Assembly: GCF_000699445.3 (NCBI RefSeq)
Contig: NC_067196.1
Span: 73,415,864 to 73,479,863 of the forward strand
DNA: 64,000 nt
Direction: 5' to 3'
Source of the DNA: Schistosoma haematobium
Lineage: Eukaryota; Platyhelminthes; Trematoda; Strigeidida; Schistosomatidae
The first letter of the stretch is position 1; each line of letters begins with the position of its first letter. Below are positions 1 to 13,300 of this stretch, one piece after another. The notes below the pieces were generated by a model. The model saw nothing but the letters and a program-made list of their open reading frames with translations, did no database searches and was not told where the DNA came from. Both the position numbers and the translations under genes were made by a program.

Positions 1-894
1 AAATTCAGTAACATCGATCATATATTATTTTACGTGGTATAGAACCTAGAACTCTTACATCTTTCAAATTTTACAGCGTACATTTTCGACTTGAAACAGT
101 TCATGAGTTTTTTGTGACTTTGAGCTAGTGTTATCTCTCAGTTATTGTGCCAGTTTCTTGACTCAGTATTTCACAAGTTATGGGTCCTCTTATAAGTATT
201 TCTGTCGATTCATTTTTTATTGGATAATTATGATTATTGTATAGTCTGGTGGAAATGTGAGTTGGCTCGAATCACTAACTATATATTAACACAATAAGAT
301 GAAATTAATAAAATCAATAGAGAAAGAGGTCGAAATGGTGTAGTAACTAGTGATAACTAGAAAAATAAAACAGAATATGATTCGAAAAGACGGAGTGGAC
401 AAGTATGTATGAAGGAATACTTGGATTGAAGATGTAGAGTGAGATTAAGAACGAATGAATCTACGTCACTGCCACATTCTGATCCATGTCATCCATATTT
501 CCAACCATAGGTCACAATATTCACTTTGATCCCAACCACTCCGTTTGTATCTACATCAACATGGCTCAGATCAACAGTCAGTTCATGAAGTGTTGTCACG
601 TCTTGGTAAGACCTCTACTAGATTCCTTTCAACTTACTATTACACCAGCTCACAGTGCCTGTTGAGGTAGACGATATTTTGGCATACGTAGCAAATGTCC
701 CAACCACCTCGGTGAATGAAGATATGCAACCTTATTAACTGATTTTGAAGTGAATAGTATGTCATAATTGTAGCTGTTATTCGTTTTCACCGTTTATTTC
801 TTTCTTTCTTTCAGTTTCTTCCTTAAAGGTATAACAAATTTATGCAATAGCATTTATGACTAATCTATTGATATTGTTTCTTTTTTCCTCAAAG
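1..894. other. Intronic/upstream sequence, no exon recognised
   Basis: No exon with homology or supported splice sites was found. It presumably lies within the intron before the first KDM3 exon in the window. Bases about 255-435 form an inverted repeat with about 3365-3535. Confidence 0.4.
255..435. repeat. Dispersed repeat, inverted partner at 3365-3535
   Basis: The reverse complement of this stretch matches about 3365-3535 with only scattered differences over roughly 150-170 bp. No coding potential or known family was recognised. It could be a short interspersed element inserted in both orientations. Confidence 0.65.
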
Positions 895-1336
895 TGAATC
901 GAACAGCCAATAAATCACTACACTCTTCACATTCATTAAATTTTTATAAGCGAAGTCAACGTGTTTTCGTTCAACTTATAAATTGTAATGATCCAGGATT
1001 GAAACAAGTTCCGAAATGTCGTGCTTGTCGTCAAACTAAATTTTCCTGCCATAATTCACCTTTAATTCATACAAACGGACAAATCGATTCAGATGATGAT
1101 GATGATGTTGATGAAGAGAATCCGAAACTTATAATCAGTGATGTCCCTAGTCCAACCAATAATCAAAATTTTTCGAATGGATTGACTAAAGATATTCAAT
1201 TTAAAAAACCACCTGGTCGAAGAACTACTTTGGCTAAAAATACCCGTAAAGAAAGTATCACTGATAAATCGAAAAATAAACGAAATGCTACACATCCATC
1301 AATGTCAGTATTCTGTCGTTTTTGGGGATTTAGAAA
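895..1336 (+). CDS. KDM3: KDM3 exon a: first cysteine motif
   Basis: The acceptor is a T-rich tract ending in CTCAAAG at 894, and the donor is AAA|GTGAGT after 1336. The exon enters in phase 1 and leaves in phase 2. It encodes [12 protein letters not shown], an acidic Asp/Glu run and [11 protein letters not shown], matching the KDM3 region that precedes the C2HC4 finger. The linker between the motifs is longer and more basic than in the vertebrate proteins as I recall them. Upstream exons must exist but none is identified at 1-894. Confidence 0.85.
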
Positions 1337-4300
1337 GTGAGTGTTGGTAAATATAGAGCTGCTTGGTTTCTCAGCCATTTTCTTGTTACCAATTTTTATT
1401 CTCAGAATAGTCAATAATTTTAGTGTTACTGTGACATAATATTGATAAATGAAATGATCGAAATTAAAAACAAGTAGCAAATTGTGATTATCATTACATT
1501 TCTGTACACTAATTTGTTAAGAAATATAATATTTCTAAATAAACCTTGATTGAACTCAATCATTTTGTACAATTTAAACTGCAGTCGCACATTTGAATCT
1601 GAGACCTGGAAACTCACATTTTCAACTGGAGATTCTCAGGGATATCATGATGTCTTCTAGAAGTATGCGTCCATTTCACATTATAACATAATCACTTGAA
1701 GCCACAATAAACCTCTTGAGTTTCTTTTGTCATCTTAATTATTTGGAACTAGTTAGCTGGATTCACTTGGATTTTAGTGTTAATGTTCACAATAAGACTT
1801 TAACCTAATCAATAAATTTCACTCGAAATGTCTAATGACTTATCCACCGAGCTACTGATTTTAAATATCCGCGAATTCGTGCAACGGTAGCGGATTCTAT
1901 TGGTAAACTGAATTTTCTCGTTAGGTTTCTATTTTCACCATGAGCATCAACACTGGTGTGTAAGTGGATCCATCTAATTTGTCCTGAATAGGACCGAATA
2001 TGCGTACTGGATTTCACTACTAGCCCATCATTCAACTGTAATGTAGGGTAATGTGTTTAATGCTAATACTTTAGAGATTATTGTCTCGATCTTTTCTTTA
2101 TTGTATACTAATCTATAACTTATTAAACAGTTAATTAACTCTGACTTTTTGCACAGTTCTAATTTGAAATGTCATTTAGTTATTATTTTTTTAAAGGTAT
2201 TAATTTGCTCAGAGAACTTGACCATATACAAAAAATGATGTCGGATCTAATCTATGCTAGAAAACCAATATTATATTTTACATATTATACTCTAATTACA
2301 ACACAATATAATTATCATAATGATATCTTTTTGAACCTGTAAAATATTATCAATGATGTATTTAAGCCTCGGAGACTGGTCGATCTTCGAATAGTCTCAT
2401 GTCTTGCTAGGTATGAAATGAAATAAAAGTATCTGCCTACACTTCCCGGGTAATGGTCGCTATCAAGGACTATTAGTTAGTTGGAAATAATCGAAAGGAA
2501 ACCATACACCTAGGTTTCGTACTGATTGCTACTCATCGACTAGACTTATATGCCGTCTTAGGTGGGGGTAAATGATACTCCCTGTAGGATTCAAACCCTT
2601 CATATTCAGTTTTACAGTCTATGATATCGCTATTGAACTTTTCGGATAACTATTGAAATTCTGTGGTGCATAGGCTTCTTCATTGATTGGTTATCACCTC
2701 AGCGACTAGCCTTAATTAGCAAAAAACCTAGGTTCAAACAGGTTAACTCAAAACCTGGGGTGTATGAGCTTGTAATTTGTTGAGATCAACCAAAACAGAC
2801 GACCAGTTTATAACCTAATAGCTACAAATACATTATGTGTATTCGTTTGTTGAATTTGTAGTCTAAGTGTCAATTATTTATCCAATTACTAAGGGATAAT
2901 TTACTAATAATTGTTGTCAAGGTTACAATAAATTCAAACATTATCAAAATCAATATTGTAAGTAAATATAATGAATGATATTGTAACATTCAAATTTTGG
3001 TAGATTTGTGTCCAGCGTGAAGGTATGTTGTTTGATGTGGGAAGAGTAGCATGCATAGCCATCTTTATGAGAAAGAACCTGGAAGAGAAAGGAAAATGTG
3101 AGGATAGCTGAGTCGTAAACTTATTAAGCATATAAAATGTATTTACATTTAATAATGAAGCAACTGCCAACTCCCAACCACACGAGATTAAGACCGGAGC
3201 AACCATACCAAGAAATAACATTAATCCATGAATTCATTGACTGTTGGTCTGAACCATGTGTGCAGATGTATATTAAATAGTTAGAATGGTTCAATATATT
3301 GGGTGATGGGGACCAAGATTATTCACAATGGCGAATATACATTCATTCTATATCTATATTTATATCTTTAATTTAAGTATTCCTTCATACATACTTGTCC
3401 ACTCCGTCTTTTCGAATCATATTCTCTGTTTTATTCTTCTTGTTATCACTAGTTACTACACTATTTCGACCTCTTTCGCTATTGATTTTATTAATTTCAT
3501 CTTATTGTGTTAATATATAGTTAGTGACTTTAGCCAACAAACATATGTTCCAGTGTGTACATTGATGTTGACTGCTATTATAATACATGTGGATAAACCA
3601 ATGTTGAAAGTTGGTCATATGAAAAAAGCATAAAAACTAAGGAGAATTTAGAGAAGAAAATTTTCTTTCCGACAAAATCATTTACTAAAACTCTACATTC
3701 GTGTTTATAATTATATGGTAAATACATGTCTATAAGAGGATCTGAAAGATTGCATCATAAAGCGATTCGAGACTCTAAATATCAAATGCGGTTACGTAAT
3801 AATTGGGTGGGGGTTGAGAAGAATGAAAGGATGAAAATAATGAGTCAGTTGAAGCTAGACCACCATTGAAAACTTGGAAGCACTGGACGGCCGTTTCGTC
3901 CTAGTGTGGGACTCCTCAGCAGTGCGCATCCACGATCCCGCACCACGCGGGGCTCGAACCCAGGACCTACTGGCTTCGCGCTGAGGAGTCCCATACTAGG
4001 ACGGAACGGCCGTCCAGTGCTTCCAGGTTTCCAATGGTGGTCTAGCTTCAACTGACTCATGATTTCAACCTGTGAAATTTCCAAAACTCTCCACAAAACC
4101 CATTCTGATAATAATCAACTGCTCACTAGTGACTGACTTCAGGAAAAACTCCTGGAGTTCTAGTGAGAAGCCGTTGCCAGTGGAGTTCAACCGGTCTGTT
4201 GTGAGATAACAACTCACTGAAGACAATGGTGTACGGTGGCGCAACTTCGTGGATTGGTTGAAGTTAGACATTAACACCGTTGGATGCCGGCTCAGTAGTC

Positions 4301-7300
4301 TAGTGGTTAAGTGCTCGCTCGCGAAGCCAGTAGGTCCTGGGTTCGAGCCCCGCGTGGTGCGGGATCGTGGATGCGCACTGCTGAGGAGTCCCATACTAGG
4401 ACGAAACGGCCGTCCAGTGCTTCCAGGTTTTCAATGGTGGTCTAGCTTCAACTGACTCATGATTTCAACCTGTGAAATTTCTAAAACTCGCCACAAAACC
4501 CATTCGGATGAAAATAAATTGATTTCGTCGATTCGACATCAAAGTAAATGGCAGAAAGACAATCTCATTGTGTCTCATTTCTCTCTTTACAAATGTCCCA
4601 CTCACAGAAATTATGTTTTTATGTGACTATATTGAAAGTTTATAAACGATTGTTTACGCGAAATACTCAATATCTGTTGGCTGGATACCATTAGCAACAG
4701 CCTACTGTGAGGGAGGACAAACCAGCTTTCAACTGAGGAGGAAACTAGGAGAAGATACTGGAGATGGATAGGACATATATTGTGGAAATCATTAAACTGC
4801 TTCACGAGGCAAGCTCTAACTTGGAATTCTGAAGGGAAACGGAAACGAGGAAGGCCAAGAAATAATAATTCAACGACACGTGTTACTTTAAATAAAATAT
4901 TGTCACTATTCCTTTTTAACAGTTCACATAATTATTAACTTTAACAGGATAAACATTAAAAGAATATAATATTCCCGCCATGTTTTGCTTCCCAATTTTG
5001 TTGTAACTAATAATGTATAGTTTCCATGACTTATTAATTAATTAACATAAAAATGATAATTGATTTTTTTCTTTCCCTTCTATTGTTTAAAACGAACAAA
5101 ATAAACACAAAATTCAACTATGAAATGGAACAAAACACCAGATTATGTTATAATAATAGAGGTGTATTGAAAATAGCTGATTTTTGTCGATCCACTGAAT
5201 CCGATGCTTTAGAACGTTCATTATGGGAAATGTATCATCCAGGTAATGGACATAATTTTATTGTGTGAATTGTCTCACTGTTATTGTTATTTATTTAGTT
5301 TTTTGTATGTGTGTATGTATGTCATTTTGAATTTAATGAAATTAAAATCCACACTATCATGTTCATGTGATTTTTTCTTGTTGTTGTGTCGTATATAACA
5401 ACCTTCTTTTTTAAAAAAATTTGCAGAACATTTTCTTGACATTGTGTTGTTTGTTCTAAATGGATGGTTTAATTGCAGAGTATTCACTATTGTCCTGGCT
5501 AATACCATTAGAAGTGCATAGAACAACAATCAAAGCTCAAACAATTAAACTGTTTATCTAGCTTAGTGAACACAATATAACTAAGAACACTCATATAAGC
5601 TGGAAAGCTTCTCCACTGTTTAAAAACTTATAAAACGATTTGACCTTTACAATATTTATTTGATATTAGTGACTTAGGTTTTAGGATTCTTCGATTTTCA
5701 ATCATTTGTACTATCAATTCTCGAACTGTATTTCACTAAACTTTTCTGAAGCTTTGTCTTCTGTGAGTACTAATTATTGTTTCTTATTTACAAAGCTGAT
5801 CCAAATCACAAGTCGAAAGTATAAACATGATACTTGACCATTGAATTCTCTTTGTTGTTAACTATTGTCAACTTGTAATTATTTCGTACATAAGTGTTAT
5901 GTAGTAGATTCGATTCATTTCTGTGAAAATAATACGTATAACAGTAATTACTGAGCTTGAATGATAATTAGATAGATATGGGTGGGATCGGTCCTCAATC
6001 GTTTAGAGCAATTACTTTGTAACTGTGAAAATATTGAAATTAACCTCCCTGTTCTAGATTTTTCCAAACTGAATAATTATGAACGCTAACTATATGCTTT
6101 CAAGCATCTCAATGAAACATTTACAACCGTTCACACTACTTAAATAGTAGTAAAGTCCAATGGAAATGCTTGATTTGCCGGCATCATCTGTCCTTTGAAG
6201 GTAAGAGAGATGAATGTATTGGAATTCATGCATGGAATATATGATGGAGGAAGAAACCTATTTGTATCAGTTAAACTGATAGAAGGCTTCCATGATTGAG
6301 AATGAGTGATAAACTGACAATTGAGAGACATTGATAAAACCTATATTTTTAAATAATTGAAATTTGAATGAATGTTAAAGAGAAATTTGTTGGGACATTT
6401 TACAAGTGATAATGAGAATTCGGTACTGTAACACAATTTCTAGTCTTGAAATGAAGTCATCATCACTGTTTATGTGTAAGTAGGCAGACTAATATACGAG
6501 TAAACTGAGCATTAAGTAATCTTACATTGAGATACTCTGGACCATGTTGTAATCTTTTTTAGAATAATGTAAAATGAGAAGTTAACAAGAATTATTAAGC
6601 TTCTATCAACCGATCTCATTCTTTAATGACTATAATCCAACAACTAATCACATCTGATAAGTTGGTTAAAAAAAACTAAAGAGGAAATGGTTTCTATGTT
6701 TCCATATCATCTGCTGCAATAATTGTGTTGTTTAGATCTGGGGTATTATTGACAAGGAACTTTCTTTTCAGCTCATTTAAACCATAAAGAAATGGGTTGA
6801 TTTACTAGACTATCCAGTTTCTCAGTGCTTTTGGAGTTATGAATGCGACTGTTTTACCGGATGTACTCACCATAGTAGGATGTTACTTTTCATGAGACCT
6901 TAAGAGAAAACTATGTTAGTGGTGGTTTTGACGAGCTGAGAGAGTGGTCGCAACATCTTAGGTACAACTGCTTATGGCTGATCATACATGGCCTTTTTGT
7001 GGATAGTTTTAGATGTGTTAGCTCTGGATTTTTAAGGGCTTATCGCTATTGATCGAAATCCACAGGCCAAGCCAATTTTACCGCTGACCTCTTTTACTCC
7101 TTATCCTCCTGTCGTGAGAAGGCAGAATCACTGTGAATTGTGGTTGTCTAAAGAAAACACTACTGTCGTCGTAACATAGTACAGTAGAAAGTACTAGTTC
7201 TCCCTCGGATCACGGGCTTAGTTTTTCCTATCTTTAACCAATCTATCTGATATAGTAGGATCCAATGGGACGAATACTTCAGCCAATATAGATCGGATGG

Positions 7301-10300
7301 ATTATTATGATACTCTAACCTGACCATGTCAAGGTAGTAGAGACGGTTGGGTTTCAGGTTAAAATGCAGAACACTATAAAGACAATGAATTGATGACTTT
7401 TTCCCTCAACACCGATTAGTGATCTTTTTATCATATTTCTCCACAGTTTCACCATTTTTAAGCACATGCGCTGCTAAATACATTTTGGAATGTGCTGGTG
7501 GCTTATTCTGTCGTCTTCTTCATCAAGAATTAACAAGTTTGAATAATAATCATGCTCATCAAAGTCAAAATGAAAAAATCAACTCATTAACTGGTAAAAA
7601 CAGAATTAGTGGTCATACAATGGAATCAAATAACAAAAATGATGGCATTATTAATTCAGTTGCATGGAAAAGGCCAGTAAAAGGTGTACGTGAAATGTGT
7701 GATGTCTGTGAAACAACAATGTTCAATACACACTGGGTTTGTGGTAAATGTGGTTATTCAGTGTGTACAGATTGTTTGAACGAATCGAAACCATTCAATT
7801 CTGTAAGTGACAGCAATTCGGATACACGTGATCATGTGAAATTCAATGAAAATAGTACAGTGGAAAAAAAAGGCAAATTAAAATACTTAAGAGGTTTGTG
7901 AGATAATTTTTTTGAAATTTTATCTCTTTGCCATTATTTTTTTCTCATGATTCTAATTATTGTCATAATATCTAATTAAATAACAAGTTGTTTATTTGAC
8001 CTAGAGGTAAATCACTGATTAAAGTGGTTGATTTCTTTTGGGAATGTAGACTGTTAGATGGTGTTAGATAGTGCGATCTCCGCAACACTTTAAGTTTCTC
8101 GGTTCAATCCCTTACAAAGTTATGTGAATATGGTTGTGTTTCATGAGGCAGCCGATTTAATTGAGTAGGCTACATATGGTTTTTCTTCACTGATGGACAC
8201 TAGATGGTGAAGTAGTTAACAATCCGTACTGTACAGTTGTTTTGGCCTCAACAATGGGCACCCATGAATCAACAAGAAACCTAAATCGAACCTCCGCGAA
8301 TCCTCACTGAGTGGGTTACTTTCAGATCACTGAGTTGCGATTTAGTGGTCCATATTGTCTTCTTCAGTCACTCAATTTGTTGAGTATATTACAGGGACTC
8401 TATAAATTAATTGTCTTGCACAACTTCGGTTAGTGTAGTTTTATTGGCTAAAAGTGTCAACGTCTAAATTGTAGCCAGGTAATTTTGACTTAGAGAATTG
8501 GATGTATTTTCTTGCATTTTAAAATTATTTAAACACTCATACATGATTATATAGTTAATCTTTCAGCTTACATTGCGGATTGGCTGGATAGATAATCACT
8601 GGAAACCGAGAAGCACTGAGAAATGCATATCCGTGGTTGCTGAGTATCATGGATTGGCTAGAGCTATAAGTGTGAGCCTTTAGATGTCACCCAATGATCT
8701 GAAGGTCAAACGCTTCTTGTAAGGTCTGCATGTCCCGGATTTTACCTCTTATGTGTTTGTGGACGTGCATTGCTTAGGAGTCTTATTCAAGGACGAAACA
8801 ACTGTCTAATGCTCCCCACCTTTCAATGGCTAACTAGCTACAGTCAGACCGTGATGTAAACTAGATAATCCAACAGTCACTGCAAACTATTAATAAAGGT
8901 TTGTAATTTCTTGGTGTTAGTATTCAGGATCGCAGCTAATAAGTCTCTTGAGCCATGTGTACATCCTGAGTGAATTATCTCATTACATAAATGGTCTATG
9001 TGTAAACACCTACACTGGGATGTAGTACACGCACCTGACGAGCTCCAGATAGGATGAAACACTTGTCCTGAATCTTATTAGTAGTCAAATACTAAGTACA
9101 AGGTAATATGATAAACTCATTATTATTCAGATTATTCACAATATTATTATTATCATACCGGTGTCGTTTCTCTTTTGTTACAATAATTTCTCAAGGCCGT
9201 GGTTGCCCATATGGTTGGGCATCGTGTACTACTACACGTCAACCGCATGATCCAAACAAGCTGTTATTAACTTCTCTGTTACCGTCTGGTATTATTGGTC
9301 GATTACTTCATCGATTGCATCGCATAGCGAACTATTATAAAATTAATTTAGGCTGTAATTGCTCTCCTTCTTCAACAGTGGGTAATAATGCAACAGATTC
9401 ATCAAATGATACATTATTATTCATGAAACCAATGAAATCATTGAATAATCGTGAATGTTTAGATCGTAATTCTCTTGATTTACTAGCTGATATTGCTTTG
9501 AAAACTGATATGGGGAACACTGGACCACTTACTGCTGGTAATAGTAATAACAGTAGTAACGGTATTGTAGATAATGTTGTTGTGGAAACAGAATTTAATG
9601 CTTCACGTAATAATCCTTCTTCTATAACAACAGATAATGGGATCAGTTTATCAGACAATAACATTAATAACGAACGTATGATGATAATGATGGATTTTCT
9701 ATCTCATAGTTGGATTCATTCCAAACGAAGGCACATTAATCAAAGGTCCTGTTGTCAAAAAATGAATGATTCAACTAACATCACTAATACAAGTACTATC
9801 ACTGTTAAACATAAAACGAAGCATAATGATAATCATGGATTTGATTTTCACAGAGAATCAAATTTGAAAATTTATCAACCTTCAGAAATAATCAATCGTC
9901 ATCATCATCACAATCCCGTTTTCTTACGTTTACATTGTCCTGATTCCATTGGAAATTTATTGGCGTTCCAAGTGAGTATTGTTTTCGTGCAAATATATGT
10001 TGACAGTGATTAATAACTGTATTCATTTTTTGATGTTCAATCGTTTCTTAGGGAAAAACATTAGAATTATTTTCTTGTTTTAATTGAGCTGCATTGCAGT
10101 TTACTGAAAAAGATGCGATCAAATATATGGTTAGCGGTTGAATCTCTTGTAACTCAAAAGTATTTAAGTCAGTAGTGGCCTTACAGACGATTTTTATCAC
10201 ACAATGTATGTACATATATGTTAGATAAGTTATTTTATGATAAATATATTTTATCATTCAAATCACTAACTGATCATAGCTAGACCACCTGGAGGGTCGT

Positions 10301-13300
10301 TTCATCCTAGCGTGGTATTCCTTAGTAGCGCGAATCTATGACTTCACACCCGAGAACTGATCTGAATATCTCTGGTTTCATGCGCAAACACTCAACCACT
10401 GAGTTAGCATCCGACGGTGTTAATGAGTAACTTTAATCAACATACGATATTACGCAACTCACATCTAGCTAAGATCAATTCGTGGTTTAATCTATGAGAA
10501 TTTCGAAATCTCCAGAAACTCCCCTATATTAATAATGATAATGTGTTCGCTGGTGACCAACTTTAATATAAAACTCTTGGAGTTTTAGCGAGAAGGCATG
10601 ACGAATGTAATTCAACCATGTCATGTGTGAAACAGTTGTTCACCATAGGGAACGAATTAGGGTTTCCCAGTATCGTAAACTGATTGAATTTAGACTGTAA
10701 ACCATTGGACCCTTGCTCAGTGGTCCAGAGGTTAAACGTTTGAGCGCGAGATCGAAGATCTTGGGTCCAGTTTCTGGATGTTTGGTTTGTGCGCTGCTGA
10801 GGAGTCTTATACTAGGATGAAACAGTTGCCTATTGTTTCCAGGTTTTCAGTGGTGTTTTAGTTATGTTTTATTCGCAATTTAAACTATGAAAATACTTTT
10901 ATCCACAAAAATCTCCCCATTTTAATTTTTATGTTCTGTATCTTTTTCCGTCTAATTTAAGACTAAAACTGGACGTAAACCTATTTTTGAGATTGTCTAG
11001 CTTCCAAGTATTCATTGTTTAGTGATTATGTTATGAGATTCTCATTAAAAAGGCTAGTCGGTAACTAACGTGATTATAATAGAAAGTATTAGTAAATTGA
11101 AACCAATTTACAAAATACAAACAACCGAACGGTTCCTAAAGCAGACTATTTTTAGTTTGTGTTACATTGATTAAACCGTAGTCAAATATCAAATTTAGTA
11201 ACTTAAGCATATAGTCTATGTGCTAAGATGAAACAATTATATTTCCTCGTCGGTACGTTCTTAATCTTTCTTCCTCTCTCAATGATTCTCCAACCAGCTG
11301 ACGAGAAAACTATCTCCTAACTGTACAAATCTTAGCAGATACCAAAGCCGAATACTTATGGACTTAATATTTAGCCTGTATTGAGTAACGCTGATTAGCC
11401 AACAAATTTCTGTGAACAAAACCTATAATCCGTTGGCTGCTATTTAGAATTAAACTTGTTCTATTGAAATCGAATTCGCCTCGATGTTAATCAGAACAAC
11501 TTCTTCATGATTTATTGTCACCTTAATAAATGCATGGAGTGTCTGTTATCTGCTCAACTAATTCTTTGCAATGAAAATACATATTGTTTAATTTCATCTT
11601 ATATTATTATATACAAATATCTGTACACGGAAAATATGTAGATGAACAAAATAAATAATAAACACACATACATAGATACATACCTAAATGCATACACATT
11701 CATGAATGCATAGATATATATAATTTGGCAAACAGTCATTGCGAATCAGCTGATGTAATTATTATGTCTATTACCAATAGTGTTATAAATGAATCTTGAT
11801 ATGATAGATATCTACATGTGTATACATACATGGCAGACCTGTTAATCTTTTTCATCAATGCAGTACAATAATATACCTTGGATATCGATCGATTAATCAG
11901 TAAACTGATTCAACATTATCATTATATGTTTCTTCCCCAGGGGTTACTACTTTAATTTATTTAAGCTGGAAGAATGTGAAGTTTCTGAGGTGAAATAGTA
12001 GTAAATAATGGTGATAATAATGATAATGATTTTAGACGTAAAGTAACTTATTACGGCTATTGTCGATATCTCTAGCTGCTTCTTCTCGTGGCGACGATTA
12101 TGTTGATGATGTTTAAGACAATAGAACCTTGCAATACTTATGAATTTTTGTAGGAATTTGTTAATAAATCGATATATTTTCATTAAGGGGTGCTTTTTCT
12201 TACTCATGGAGTACTGAATATCAGTTTCGGATTGTTTTGAAACGTTCTGTTGGATAGAACAAGGGACTATAGACTATAGAATCTTGGATTAAGCGAGGTG
12301 ACTATAATCCACAAGTACACATTTGTGGATATTCGTTCAAGTGTGTTCATTCTCCATTGGCTTATCATGAAAAATAATAGATTTCAACTGAGGATGAGAA
12401 CCCAATTAGTTCACTGGGAAGTCATTTACACCGGTGATCCGATGGTAACTTGATCAATAGATTTCAATCTGAGCTAAGGATTATAAAAACATGCCATGTA
12501 TTCAGTGTGCTTAATCCAACTACCGCTTACCTCGATGTGCGGTGTTTGCCAGTGCATATCGTGAAATAGCTAGCTGTGGCCAAACCAAGACATGGGTTTG
12601 TCTTATGAAGTCATCGGCTATTGGCTTGAACCCTATACTTGGGTTTAGTCTACCTGGTTGGGTTTTGAGCTATTATTGTATTCAATAGTTGCAGATATTG
12701 AATGATACGGTCCACAGTGGCGCAGATGCATTCACTTTGTCTTTTACTTGTTATTCAGTAATTTCATTTTTTCTTCACGAGTACTATTGTCTGTGGATGA
12801 CCTTTCCTATTACCAATAATACTTTTACTATTTCTAATGCTCTGGCATTTGTCTTGATAATTTGCTATGCTAATGGTGTGTCAATTTGAACCCAATACAC
12901 ATAAATGTACCAAGCTCTACATTGCTTATATCTGACAAAACCGACTTGCTACCACTCAATGAATTATCGATATGACCATAAATATTCACTGCTACAAGTA
13001 TTTGCTATGTACGTAAAAAGAAAAGAAACCCTTTTTTATGCTGTAATATCTAAAAAGAATTAAAATACTTTATCGATTTTATTACTTCTGAGCTATTACG
13101 ATTGTTGCTGTAGTTTTCGCCAAAGAAAAAAATATGACTGAAATCAAAACACAGTGAGCATTCGCCTGTATTGTTTATTTCTTTTTGAAAAGAAAACAAA
13201 CAACATAGTTCATACCATCACAACAATTTCAATTTGCATTCTCTCATTTTCTCATTCATGCATGTCTTTTATTAAATTAAATTAATCAACTTACAATGTT

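Larger units (their letters stand above)
3841..4513. mobile_element. Hammerhead SINE cluster: inverted copy plus a 400-bp tandem repeat
   Basis: A minus-strand copy (about 3841-3970) is fused to a plus-strand ribozyme/tail (about 3976-4060), so this part folds back on itself. The plus-strand ribozyme and tail recur exactly 400 bp later (CTGAGGAGTCC at 3981 and 4381; GATTTCAACC at 4061 and 4461). The 400-bp unit includes a tRNA-like Pol III promoter with A-box-like GGCTCAGTAGTCTAGTGG (from 4289) and B-box GGGTTCGAGCC (from 4339). It resembles the Sm-alpha class of schistosome SINE-like ribozyme repeats. Confidence 0.8.

Noticed and set aside
3845..4455. Short frames of 68-109 codons over the SINE cluster
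   Set aside because: They translate the tRNA-like promoter and ribozyme of the repeat. Non-coding.
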